64,000 bases of DNA from Posidonia oceanica (Eukaryota; Streptophyta; Magnoliopsida; Alismatales; Posidoniaceae), in NCBI GenBank assembly GCA_037176725.1, contig JAZBRS010000026.1:97013501-97077500 (forward strand), written 5' to 3'. A program made the position numbers and the translations under genes. Of the stretch, positions 43,984 through 53,003 are shown piece by piece. Below the pieces are notes generated by a model. It was not told where the DNA came from. It saw nothing but the letters and a program-made list of their open reading frames with translations, and did no database searches. Position 1 is the first letter of the stretch. Each line of letters opens with the position of its first letter.

Positions 43984-45453
43984 GGAATTCACCTGATCCG
44001 ACCGCGTGCCAGGCCGGAGCGCCCTCTCGCGCCTCCCACCATGCTTCCCCAGGCTCAATCCCCTGTGCACCTCCTAGCTAGAGCCCAGCCTAGTTCTCCC
44101 ATGCACCTTTTAGGGCGGCCTCAGTTACACCTTCTAGGCAGACCTCAACCTACCCCAGCCTTCCCACCCCAACAACCATACCCATTAGACAGACCGCAGT
44201 ATCCAATAGGTCCTCTTGTAACCCCTCCTGTGCTCGCAGCACGTGCTCCAATCGTCATTGATTTGACCCTGGACACCCATCGCGTCCCTTACAGCTACAC
44301 CACAGAGATGTGCGCGGAAGTAACACGATCGGGGAGGATTTACAGGCCCCCAACACCGGCAATTAGGCCAACTCACCCTAGACCTGTTATGCCCCCACCC
44401 TCTAGCCAACCCATAGTAGATCCAACTCCAGATCAGCCTGTAACTAGCCAAATCCCTACCCAGCCTGTAGTAACCCAGCTTCCTGCCACTACTCCTTCAG
44501 AACTTGCTAGAATCACCCCTCCAGTTGCTAGAAGGAACCAACCTAAGGCAGACTTGACCTCCCAGCTTAAGAAGGTCAAAGCCGACATTTCTATCTGGGA
44601 TTTGATCCACACCTCTACCGAACACCGCGAGGCTTTTCTTCGTGTGTTCCAGGCTGCCCGTGTGTCCCAGTCCATTGAGCCTTCTGCCTTGGAGAGCATG
44701 GTTGGGTTGATTGCGGAGCCCCAGGTCATCTCTTTTACGAGTGATGAGCTGCCTCCGGCGGGGATTAATCATAACCAGCCCCTATTCGTCACGGTGCAGT
44801 TCAAAAACTTTCACATTCCCCTAACACTGGTTGATAATGGGTCAGGCCTTAACATCTGCCCCTTGCGTACAGCAACCAAGCTCGGATTCAAAGCCGAGGA
44901 CATCACGCCAGCCGTGAAGGGAATGACAGCCTTTGACAACACTCACCATGACGCTCTAGGGGTTCTGATTATTCCTCTCGCTATTGGCCCGGTTGTCTTC
45001 GACGTAGAATTCTATGTCGTCGACTTGCAGCCGAACTTTAACCTTCTGCTTGGGCGCCCTTGGCTCCACAAGCATCAGGTCCTTCCTTCGACCCTCCATC
45101 GAATGATAAAGTACCGTCGCGGCGACGATGTCATTGTCGTCATGGCGGAGAACTTTGAGAAGGAGCGGATCGAAGCAGTCTCCCCCGTGTCGTCGCAATC
45201 TATCCCGTTTGACCCCGAGACTTCTGAAGCCCTATATCGCGTTAATCGGTGTGAGCCGGTTAACTTCATTCCTGATCTTGAACGTGTCAACTCCTTGACC
45301 GTTCACAGCAATCCCTTTCGAATAGTCGAGAATGTATGTCACAGGTGGGGTTACACAAAGGGTACGCCGCTCGGGCGTCACGGCCAAGGGATCGCGGAGC
45401 CGATCATAGCAGTGGAGCGAAGGAAATCTGAAGGCCTCGGCTACAAGCCCTAG
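43984..45453 (+). CDS. Element A aspartic protease region of the gag-pro polyprotein
   Basis: This is in the same frame as gag, open from after the TAG at 43981 to the TAG at 45451. The first 240 residues or so are Pro/Gln-rich with HLLGRPQ repeats and end in STEHREAFLRVFQAARVSQS. The protease follows: FVTVQFKNFHIPLTLVDNGSG, with the catalytic Asp codon at 44833-44835 and the D-N-G-S loop intact, then DVEFYVVDLQPNFNLLLGRP and WLHKHQVLPSTLH. Near the C-terminus WGYTKGTPLGRHGQGIAEPI is a Gly-rich, G-patch-like motif. As the frame has no own ATG near the protease, it depends on readthrough of the upstream stops or was inactivated. The enzyme fold itself looks intact. Confidence 0.75.
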   Translation, partial: GIHLIRPRARPERPLAPPTMLPQAQSPVHLLARAQPSSPMHLLGRPQLHLLGRPQPTPAFPPQQPYPLDRPQYPIGPLVTPPVLAARAPIVIDLTLDTHRVPYSYTTEMCAEVTRSGRIYRPPTPAIRPTHPRPVMPPPSSQPIVDPTPDQPVTSQIPTQPVVTQLPATTPSELARITPPVARRNQPKADLTSQLKKVKADISIWDLIHTSTEHREAFLRVFQAARVSQSIEPSALESMVGLIAEPQVISFTSDELPPAGINHNQPLFVTVQFKNFHIPLTLVDNGSGLNICPLRTATKLGFKAEDITPAVKGMTAFDNTHHDALGVLIIPLAIGPVVFDVEFYVVDLQPNFNLLLGRPWLHKHQVLPSTLHRMIKYRRGDDVIVVMAENFEKERIEAVSPVSSQSIPFDPETSEALYRVNRCEPVNFIPDLERVNSLTVHSNPFRIVENVCHRWGYTKGTPLGRHGQGIAEPIIAVERRKSEGLGYKP

Positions 45454-46790
45454 ACCAACGAAGATCACTGCTCTCAGCTCAACAATCCAGAATCAGCCAT
45501 TCCCAGAGACCTCACTAACTTTACCAGTGCAGGAACCCTAGGATCGACCGACGATCATGACACGGCACCGACAGAGGATTGGGTGTGTGTTGAGGACTAC
45601 TACTCGGATGAGGAGCAGTCTGGTACAACAGAGGCAGTCCCAACCCGCACAGCAGAAACAGTAGTCAGAGCAGATGCCCCACAGTCAATCTATTCAGCTC
45701 TTCCTCTGGCAGAAACAGCAGGCAGCTCAGCAGGCCCTGTGGCAGATGCAAGTTCCCAATCTTTTGCAACCACATCAGCTTCCCAAGTACAGACAGCAGC
45801 AGTGCAGGAGTCAGAGACACTCCTTCTGGCAGAACCAAGCATGCTACCAGCGGTCGCAGCAACATCAGTGCCACTGTCCCTATCTCTAGAGGGGCAGTTA
45901 ATCAGTACAGTCAGCAGCGCGGCTCAGCCCGCTTCAGCATCCACATCTCCGGGAATGCAGCAGGCGCAGTCCGCTTCGCATCCTCCTGACAACTAGCAGC
46001 AGCTCTCATGGCAAGACCCCATGGCGTCAGAGGCTGCACTCTCTCAGTTACGGCCCGATACAAAAGGCCAACTGAGCACTACACTCTCCGGGCCCTTGAG
46101 CCCTCTGAAGAGCACCCCTGCTTACTCTCCAACAGTGACCCTGGCAGCATATCCATCTATGGCACCGCTGACTTGTTTATTTGGGCCTTCTACATCAGAG
46201 TTGCCGCCATCGGATGCGCCCGTGAACCAGATCATGCAGATTCCAAGGGCAGCAATCCGTCTTGCAGCCGGGCCAGTGCCGCAGGCCCCCGGCGCCTACT
46301 ACGTCGACTCCCCCTCGGACGAGGAAGAAGGAGCGGCGATAGAAGCCCAGGTCGATTCTTGGATGTCTGACTTAGAGCTACTCTATCAAGAACAGATCAA
46401 GTCAATAGTAGAAGACCTGGCAGAGCATCAAGCTGCAGAAAGGAAAGGGAAAGCCGTGGTTACGGACCCTCCTCTGCAAGAAGACCATGCCTCTATCATG
46501 GTCCTGGAAGAAGCCTCAGCAGCGCCGGACTCCCCTAGACCAGATGAGCTCATCACTCTTCAACCAGAAGGCGGGTCTAGGTGGTTTGTGCAACCCATGC
46601 CTCACTTGAGCAGCATAGCGAGCAGCAATGCCCTGATCAGCCGCCAGTCCGGCATACCCTCCACAAGCACATTAGAAGACCCAGAGGAGGAAGCGTCAGC
46701 AGTGCAAGCAGCAGCAGTAACAAAGCAGGAAGTAGCCTCAGCAGCAGAACAGTCAGCAGCATCAACAGCAGAATCATCAAGGCCCCTCCA
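45454..46790 (+). pseudogene. Element A linker after protease, with stops at 45451 and 45994
   Basis: Same frame as gag-pro. Open pieces 45583-45996 and 46021-46896 encode a Ser/Ala/Thr/Pro/Gln-rich region with acidic motifs (WVCVEDYYSDEEQSG, PQAPGAYYVDSPSDEEEG, SWMSDLELLYQEQIKSIVED). It aligns with 25489-24180 in B. No enzyme domain is seen. At about 46785 the sequence jumps from linker to the integrase core, and the frame shifts at the junction, so the 39 residues past it in this frame are meaningless. TAG at 45994-45996 is in-frame. Confidence 0.7.
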
Positions 46791-47678
46791 CATCAGCTGC
46801 ACAACATGTCTTCGCCATGGCCTTTCTCCACCTAGGGGATCGATGTCATTGGCGCCATCCACCCTGCTGCTTCAAATGGTCATCGTTACATTCTAGTAGC
46901 GATCGATTACTTTACCAAGTGGGTGGAAGCAGCCTCTTACAGAACAGTCATCGCTGTGGCAACAGAAAAATTTATCAAGAACAATATCATTGCCCGATAT
47001 GGGGTCCCGCACTCAGTCATCTCTGATAATGGCACAAACTTCATTGCCAAAAGGATCGAGGAATTCCTGCGAAGTCTCAAGATCAAGCATCATCGATCCT
47101 CGCCCTATCGGCCACAGATGAACGGAGCTGTGGAGTCTGCAAACAAGAACATTGTCAAGATTCTGAAGAAAATGGCAGAAACCCACAAGGATTGGCATGA
47201 CAAGCTCCCGTACGCGCTCTGGGCGTACAGGACATCAATCCGGACCTCTACAGGAGCCACCCCGTACTCTCTAATGTACGGAATGGAGGCGGTGTTACCT
47301 GTTGAAGTAGAGATCCCCTCTCTGCGGATCCTACGGGAAGCTGAGTTGGAAGAGGCAGAATGGGTCGAAGACCGCTGCATCCAACTGAATTTAATTGATG
47401 AGCGTAGACTGCAAGCTATGCACAACGCTCACTGCTATCAGAAGCAGATGGCTAGAGCATTCTTGAAGAAGGTCCAGCCCAGAAACTTTCAGCCAGGGGA
47501 CCTTGTCTTGCGCGCCATTCACTTGCCTGATGGTCGAGGGAAATTCCGACCCAACTGGCGTGGCCCCTTTGTAGTCAAGCAGATCTTTTCGGGAGGCGCT
47601 GTAACTCTTGAGGATATGGACCGGGTCGAGCAGTCTGAGCCCGTCAACCTCTGCTATCTGAAGAAGTACTATCAGTAG
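46785..47678 (+). pseudogene. Element A integrase core and C-terminal domain, zinc domain deleted
   Basis: The frame starts within the sequence equivalent to residue 145 of the B frame (PPHQLHNMSSPWPFST), meets a TAG at 46833-46835 where B has Trp, then runs open to 47678. It contains the first catalytic Asp (GIDVIGAIH), ISDNGTNF, NGAVESANKN with normal spacing, ATPYSLMYGMEAVLP, GPFVVKQIF and the end NLCYLKKYYQ. The HHCC domain, RT, RNase H and aRNH present upstream in B are all absent. There is no chromodomain. It could not act as a normal integrase alone. The 281-codon open part after the stop is the best-preserved pol segment of A. Confidence 0.88.
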
Positions 47679-49109
47679 CCGAAAGCGGCCCCGTTGCAGA
47701 TGCCCTTCTCCCACTTGCATTCTCACCTCTTGCAACCTCTATTTCAAATCATCATCATCATCCTTTCAACTCTTGCATTCTCTCTCTCCAAAATCATCAT
47801 CGTCATCCTCTCAAGCATTGTATCTTAGGCCCGGTGATGAAAACCGGAAGTGCTTGCCTGCTCTGGAAAGAGTCGTCCTACCTCACCTGGCACTACTCAG
47901 ATGTCTTAGCTAGTGAGGGAGCCACCACCAACGAGGATAGGCGAACCGCCTAATCTCGCAAGGACATACACCTCTGAGGGAGAAAAAATGTTAGGATGTG
48001 AGTCTGGAAAAAGCGAGAGTAAACACCTAGGTTTGGGCACATCCAAGGAACAGAAGACGAAGTCAGAAGCCGGCCCTAGAGATAGGGGTGTGCAGTCTAA
48101 CCCTGCTCCTTCTACCCATCACACAGCAGACCCAAAACCTAAATCCATTACATTTCAAACACCCTCCTTTTGCCACCAAAATGGGGATAGCAAAAGCCTG
48201 AAAAAAAAGAGAAAAGCAAAACAACAAGCAAAAAAAAAGAAGAGAAAAGAGATAGAACAAAAACCAAAAAAAAAGGGAAAAAAAGCAAGCAAAGCAAAAA
48301 ACAAGAAAAAAGGCAAAATGTAGCCCGAAAAACACAGGCACCATTATCCCCCATGCCTCACTAGAGATCCCCAGCATGTCAAGCCTAAGAGGGTCTACCA
48401 CATCCTCCTAAGAGCAAACACTCACCCTTCTCCTGGCTAGGGACAGAGAAAGACTGCATACCTATGAGGGAGAAATCAATCAAAAAAAAAGAGAGCTGAA
48501 AGAATAGGTGTAGGTCCTGAGAGTGTGGCCAGTAGCCTGTCCTCACCACACCACCACCTGTATAATGCCAACAACCCGTTCCGGAGAGCCACCGACAAGC
48601 CAAGAGTCTAGGTAGGGCCCAGTGAGTCAGGGACCACTCCCTTCCTTTGCAGCAGGCACCAAAGCACTCTGTATGCTGAGGGCATCTAAGCATACTCACC
48701 CATCCAAGCATAATACTCATCATCATAAGCACAGCACTTGCATCCTGCATACGAGCATCCTCTTTCATTCCTTTCCTCTTCCATCAATCTCTCCGCTCTG
48801 CAACACGCTCAGGCCCTGAGGCAGTACTTCTCCCCAGCAGAGCGCATTGATGACACTCAAGCTGCGCCGGTCCAGATCTCCTGCTGGCCCTCGCCCCCGC
48901 ATTCGCCGAACTGCTGCCAATTCCCTTTGTTTATTTATGCTTAACTGCCATGTTCTGTTATCAACTGCTGAATGCATATGGAACTACTTTATCAGTCTCA
49001 GTTTCTGTTTATTGTCGAAGAATATACGCCTGCGAGATCTGACTGTTTATTGATAGCAGGTACTTTCAAGCTTCTGCAGCTATCTGCCTGTCCCTCTGTA
49101 ATCAGTATA
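47679..49109 (+). other. Element A spacer between integrase and the DUF7745-like gene
   Basis: About 1.4 kb, homologous to 18937-20374 in B. Contains an A-rich tract (48195-48320), a CACACCACCACCTGTATAATG segment (48545-48567) and near the end TTTATTGATAGCAG|GTAC (about 49048-49064), which could be an acceptor. The open frame upstream of 49110 (from 48972) is not conserved in B, so I do not count it as coding. Confidence 0.5.
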
Positions 49110-50312
49110 ATGGGCTTTCCTACTCTGCTAACTCCTGCACACTGCTCAGAAGCCCTGCGAGAATGGATCAGCAGGCTCACTCTACAAGACTGTGAACAGC
49201 TGCGCCTGTGGGGCATACCAACCAAGCTGCTGAAGGCCGCTGATGTGGAGGTCAGCCGCCACCTTCTGTGTGCCGCTGCAAGATTCTGGAAGCCGGTGCA
49301 TCATGTCTTCCGTTTCAACAAGACTAAGCTGACACCTACACTGGAAGAGGTGCGTCGGATCTGCGGCTTTTCCAAGATCCTGGGGCCGCCTGCTTTCATG
49401 AGGCGAGATGGATACCTCCAGGTCCTGAGCCAGCTAACTGGGCTCCCCACTCGAACCTGCCAACAGAAATTAATCTGCACCAGCGGGCCTGAACCTATGC
49501 TTCGCCTTGCGCACTTCGATGATATCTTGAACAAGTGCGCAGAACTCGGAGATGAGCTGTGGCTCCGAGGATTTGTTATCCGCTTCCTGGGCGAACTGAT
49601 CTTTACCCATGGCCGACTGACAGTGGCCATCGAGGTTACAGAGATTGCATTAGCAGTGGTGACCCAGCACATAGACCTGGCACCAGTTGTCCTGGCAGAG
49701 ACCTATCGCGGGCTGGACCGCATCTCTCATCGCTGCCGCCACTTCCACGGTTGTGGAGCACTCATACAAGTCTGGCTAACCGCACACTTAGAAATGGACC
49801 TTCTGCGCCCTCAAGTGCATGCTTTCGAAGCTTACTGCAGCAGCGCCCGTGCCAAGACAGAAAAGAGCGTCAAAGAAGAGTATGAGAAGCTGTCAGTACT
49901 GACTGACGACGCTATAACCTGGCGTATTGTCCCCTCTGCAGCAGAGCCATTCACTGTCTTCTTCAGCGCGCGTGACGTGTGGCTGATCATTCTACCAGGT
50001 TTCACAGCAGGCATAGAGTACCATCCAATCAGGGTCATGCGCCAGTTCGGCTTCCAGCAGGGCGCCTTCAATGACAGTACAGTGCCCGAGCTTCTACAGA
50101 TGTACCCTCTCAGCACAACTGCCCCGACCAAGAAGCTTGCTAGTCTGATGCAGCATGGGGTCCAATCTACAGACATTGCAGCTGTGAGAGGTGTAGGATG
50201 CACCCCTGAGTATGAAGCTGAAGTCCGACAGCTCTGGCCTATCACTGAAATTCCGCCAGGCGGCCCTTTGTTCCCCGACTCCCGGCAGTCGAAGAAGGCC
50301 CAAGTTGACTAG
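49110..50312 (+). CDS. DUF7745/plant-mobile-domain-like protein of element A
   Basis: An uninterrupted frame of 400 codons plus stop. It is open further upstream to 48972, but the ATG at 49110 (MGFPTLLTPAHCSEALREW) is where similarity to the B copy starts. Matching features of the DUF7745/plant-mobile-domain group, from memory: LRLWGIPTKLLK, AARFWKPVHHVFRFNKTKLT followed by PTLEEVRRICGF, GELIFTHGRLTVAIE, HIDLAPVVLAETYRGLDRIS, GCGALIQVWLTAHLEMDLL, and YHPIRVMRQFGFQQG. The family is related to the MAIN/MAIL1 domain, whose members are linked to silencing in plants; its biochemical role is unknown. No signal peptide or membrane segment is visible. It lies in sense orientation, 1.4 kb after integrase. 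Unlike gag and pol here, it has no stop. Confidence 0.72.
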   Translation: MGFPTLLTPAHCSEALREWISRLTLQDCEQLRLWGIPTKLLKAADVEVSRHLLCAAARFWKPVHHVFRFNKTKLTPTLEEVRRICGFSKILGPPAFMRRDGYLQVLSQLTGLPTRTCQQKLICTSGPEPMLRLAHFDDILNKCAELGDELWLRGFVIRFLGELIFTHGRLTVAIEVTEIALAVVTQHIDLAPVVLAETYRGLDRISHRCRHFHGCGALIQVWLTAHLEMDLLRPQVHAFEAYCSSARAKTEKSVKEEYEKLSVLTDDAITWRIVPSAAEPFTVFFSARDVWLIILPGFTAGIEYHPIRVMRQFGFQQGAFNDSTVPELLQMYPLSTTAPTKKLASLMQHGVQSTDIAAVRGVGCTPEYEAEVRQLWPITEIPPGGPLFPDSRQSKKAQVD

Positions 50313-50630
50313 GCCCTTGTGCAACCATCATGTGGTCTTCTTTCAGACTATGCTGTACATTTCTGGCCTGCCACAGGCATTGTACTCACCAAGTTTTATC
50401 AATGAAAAAAACTGTTTCTGCTTTCTGTTTGCACATCAAGATTCTTTGCTGTATTGCATATCATTATCATCACCATCTTGGGCCCTCTAACCAGACTTGC
50501 AGACATCACAATGCAGCAAAGTCCTCAGCACCCAATCTGGAGTCCGGAGCCTCTACGGACCCCCGTCGTCAAGCTACGCCATCTGGCGTCCCCAGCTGGT
50601 CGCCCCCAGCTGGATCATCATCCCCAGCAG
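50313..50630 (+). other. Element A 3'UTR, unique part
   Basis: About 320 bases with no coding signal, including CATATCATTATCATCACC. It contains an AATGAAAAAAA tract at 50400-50411 that might act as a polyadenylation-related signal for the upstream gene. Confidence 0.35.
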
Positions 50631-50820
50631 GCTGGCACCCCAAACTGCTCGGCGAAAGGTCCGTCAACCTGTCATCCTCCTCAGCTGATCATCCCCAGCT
50701 GAGTCCCCTGCGGGCTGGCACCCCAAACTGCTCGGCGAAAGGTCCGTCAACCTGTCATCCTCCTTAGCTGATCATCCTCAGCTGAGTCCCTAGCAGGCTG
50801 GTACCCCAAACTACTCGTCT
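50631..50820 (+). repeat. 83-bp tandem duplication in the A 3'UTR
   Basis: Units start at 50631, 50714 and 50797 (third partial) with GCTGGCACCCCAAACTGCTC; the first two are nearly identical. B has a single counterpart at about 17640-17665. Confidence 0.8.
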
Positions 50821-50984
50821 GACAAGCACGACAATCTTGTCATCACCCTCTACTTTCGATGCCAAGGACGCGTTGGCCAGCCCCTAGTGTCATCCCGACA
50901 CCAGGGGCATCTTTTGATCGCCCCTTGGTATCATTCTTCCCCTCTTTCCCCTATGATATTCCTGGTGTCATAGGATGATTTCTT

Positions 50985-51535
50985 CTCATCATTACCTCAC
51001 CCCCTCTTTCTCATCATGATCTCATCCCCCTCTTTATCTCATCATTATCTCATCCCCTCTTTGCCGGCCGATAAGTCCGATATCTTATCAATCAATCATT
51101 CTCATCATTACCTCACCCCCTCTTTCTCATCATGATCTCATCCCCCTCTTTAGCAATAGCTCCCATCATTATCTCACCCCCTCTTTATCTCATCATTACC
51201 TCACCCCCTCTTTGCCGGCCGATAAGTCCGATATCTTATCAATCAATCATTCTCATCATTACCTCATCCCCCTCTTTAGCAATAGTTCTCATCATGATCT
51301 CACCCCCTCTTTAGCAATAGTTCTCATCATGATCTCACCCCCTCTTTATCAATAGTTCTCATCATGATCTCATCCCCCTCTTTAGCAATAGTTCTCATCA
51401 TGATCTCATCCCCTCTTTAGCAATAATTCTCATCATTACCTCATCCCCCTCTTTAGCAGTAATTCTCATCATGATCTCCCCCCCTCTTTAGCAGTAGTTC
51501 TCATCATGATCTCGTCCCCTCTTATCAGTAATCAA
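50985..51535 (+). repeat. About 35-bp pyrimidine-rich tandem array in the A 3'UTR
   Basis: Around 14 imperfect units of the type TCTCATCATGATCTCA followed by CCCCCTCTTTAGCAATAGT. Two of them are replaced by the segment GGCCGATAAGTCCGATATC with TTATCAATCAATC (51061-51098, 51208-51246), the same core that B amplified at 16836-17406. B has no comparable ATGATCTC array. Confidence 0.85.
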
Positions 51536-52440
51536 GCACTCTCAGGCTGATATCCTAAACTATCAACAATCAAGCACTCTCAGGCTGATATCCTAAACTA
51601 TCTGCTCAGGCTGATATCCTAAACTATCTGCTCTCAAGCTGATAACCTAAACTATCATCTGGGCCGATCCATGGTTGGCCCACAGTTGTGTTATACGGCT
51701 GACATCCAGTAACTGTCCCTTGCAATTGCGGTTTCCAGTTGATAGGTCTATAAACTATCCTCCAGTTGATAGGTCTGTAAACTATCCACCAGTTGATAGG
51801 ACTGTAAACTATCGCTAGGCTGATATCCTAAACTATCACCAGCAATTGCATTATACGGCTGATATCCAGTAACTATCCCTCATCATTGTGCGTTTCCAGT
51901 TGATAGGTCTGTAAACTATCCGCCAGTTGATAGTTCTGTAAACTATCCGCCAGTTGATAGGTCTGTAAACTATCCGCCAGTTGATAGGACTGTAAACTAT
52001 CACGCGCAATCATGTTATACGGCTGACATCCAGTAACTGTCCCTCACAATGCCGTTTCCAGTTGATAGGACTGTAAACTATCCTCCAGTTGATAGGTCTG
52101 TAAACTATCCGCCGGTTGACAGGACCGTAAACTGTCGCTCCAGTTGATAGACTGTAAACTATCCGGCATTTGCGTTATACGGCTGATATCCAGTAACTAT
52201 CACTCATGGTTTGTGGCTTCCAGTTGATAGGTCTGTAAACTATCCGCCAGTTGATAGGTCTGTAAACTATCCGCCAGTTGATAGGACTGTAAACTATCCC
52301 ACACAACCATGTTATACGGCTGATATCCAGTAACTATCACTCACAACTGCTTCCGGTTGACAGGACCGTAAACTGTCATTCCAGGCTGATAACCTAAACT
52401 ATCACTCCCGGTTGATAGGACCGTAAACTATCCGAACGAT
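51536..52440 (+). repeat. 27-bp GATAG...CTATC tandem array in the A 3'UTR
   Basis: Units of the type CCAGTTGATAGGTCTGTAAACTATCCG, each with the inverted repeat GATAG-9 bases-CTATC, interspersed with GTTATACGGCTGATATCCAG followed by TAACTATC at intervals of roughly 150-190 bases. It is homologous to 15571-16665 in B (reverse orientation), where the unit is 29 bases and copies are more numerous. Confidence 0.9.
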
Positions 52441-52987
52441 AAGCCCGTCACCTTATCACCTTTTTCGGCGTGGCCTTGTCCCAGGAAGGCAAAGTCACGC
52501 AAACCCCTTTTTTGTGGTAGGAGAGTTGGCCTCTCTCCCCTCGCACCCTTTTTTCTTTTCTGCTAGCTTGCTCCCCGGGCGGGACAGGCTGCACCCTGTT
52601 TTTCCCTCGCTTTGTCGCACAAGTCTGGCCTCCCTACCAGATCCTCGCGCCACATCGCGCCTTTTTATCATTCCTCTTGCATCATCTTAGCACTTCCTCA
52701 GCTAGCACTGCATATTACTTTAGCATCATCACCATCACTTGCACAGCATCAGCATCTATTCTAGCTGCACTAACTTTTATGCTAACTTCTTGCATTGCAT
52801 TTGCATCAGCATGTATCGCACTGCACAGCATCCATCTGCACCAAGCATCTTGCATTGCGGCAACGGGCTACGATCTTCGGTGCATCCACCGAATAAGTAG
52901 CTCACGCCCATAGCAACCCGCTGCTCCCGCCGGTCAGATGGGGTGTCTTGTCAACCCTGAGCAGCGGCCTCGCTCAGCTTGACCTTG
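52441..52987 (+). other. Element A 3'UTR, unique part before the PPT
   Basis: Counterpart of 15059-15570 in B. Opens with GATAAGCCCGTCACCTTATC, an inverted repeat also present in B at 15549. It contains GCATCA/GCATTTGCAT microrepeats (52675-52870). No gene. Confidence 0.6.
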
Positions 52988-53003
52988 CTCAGGGAGGGGC
53001 ATC
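52988..53003 (+). other. Polypurine tract of element A
   Basis: CTCAGGGAGGGGCATC directly before TGTTGACACC at 53004. Identical to the PPT of B. Confidence 0.9.

Noticed and set aside
48972..49109. 46-codon N-terminal extension of the DUF7745-like frame
   Set aside because: B has no matching frame upstream of its equivalent ATG at 18936, so the conserved ATG at 49110 was preferred.
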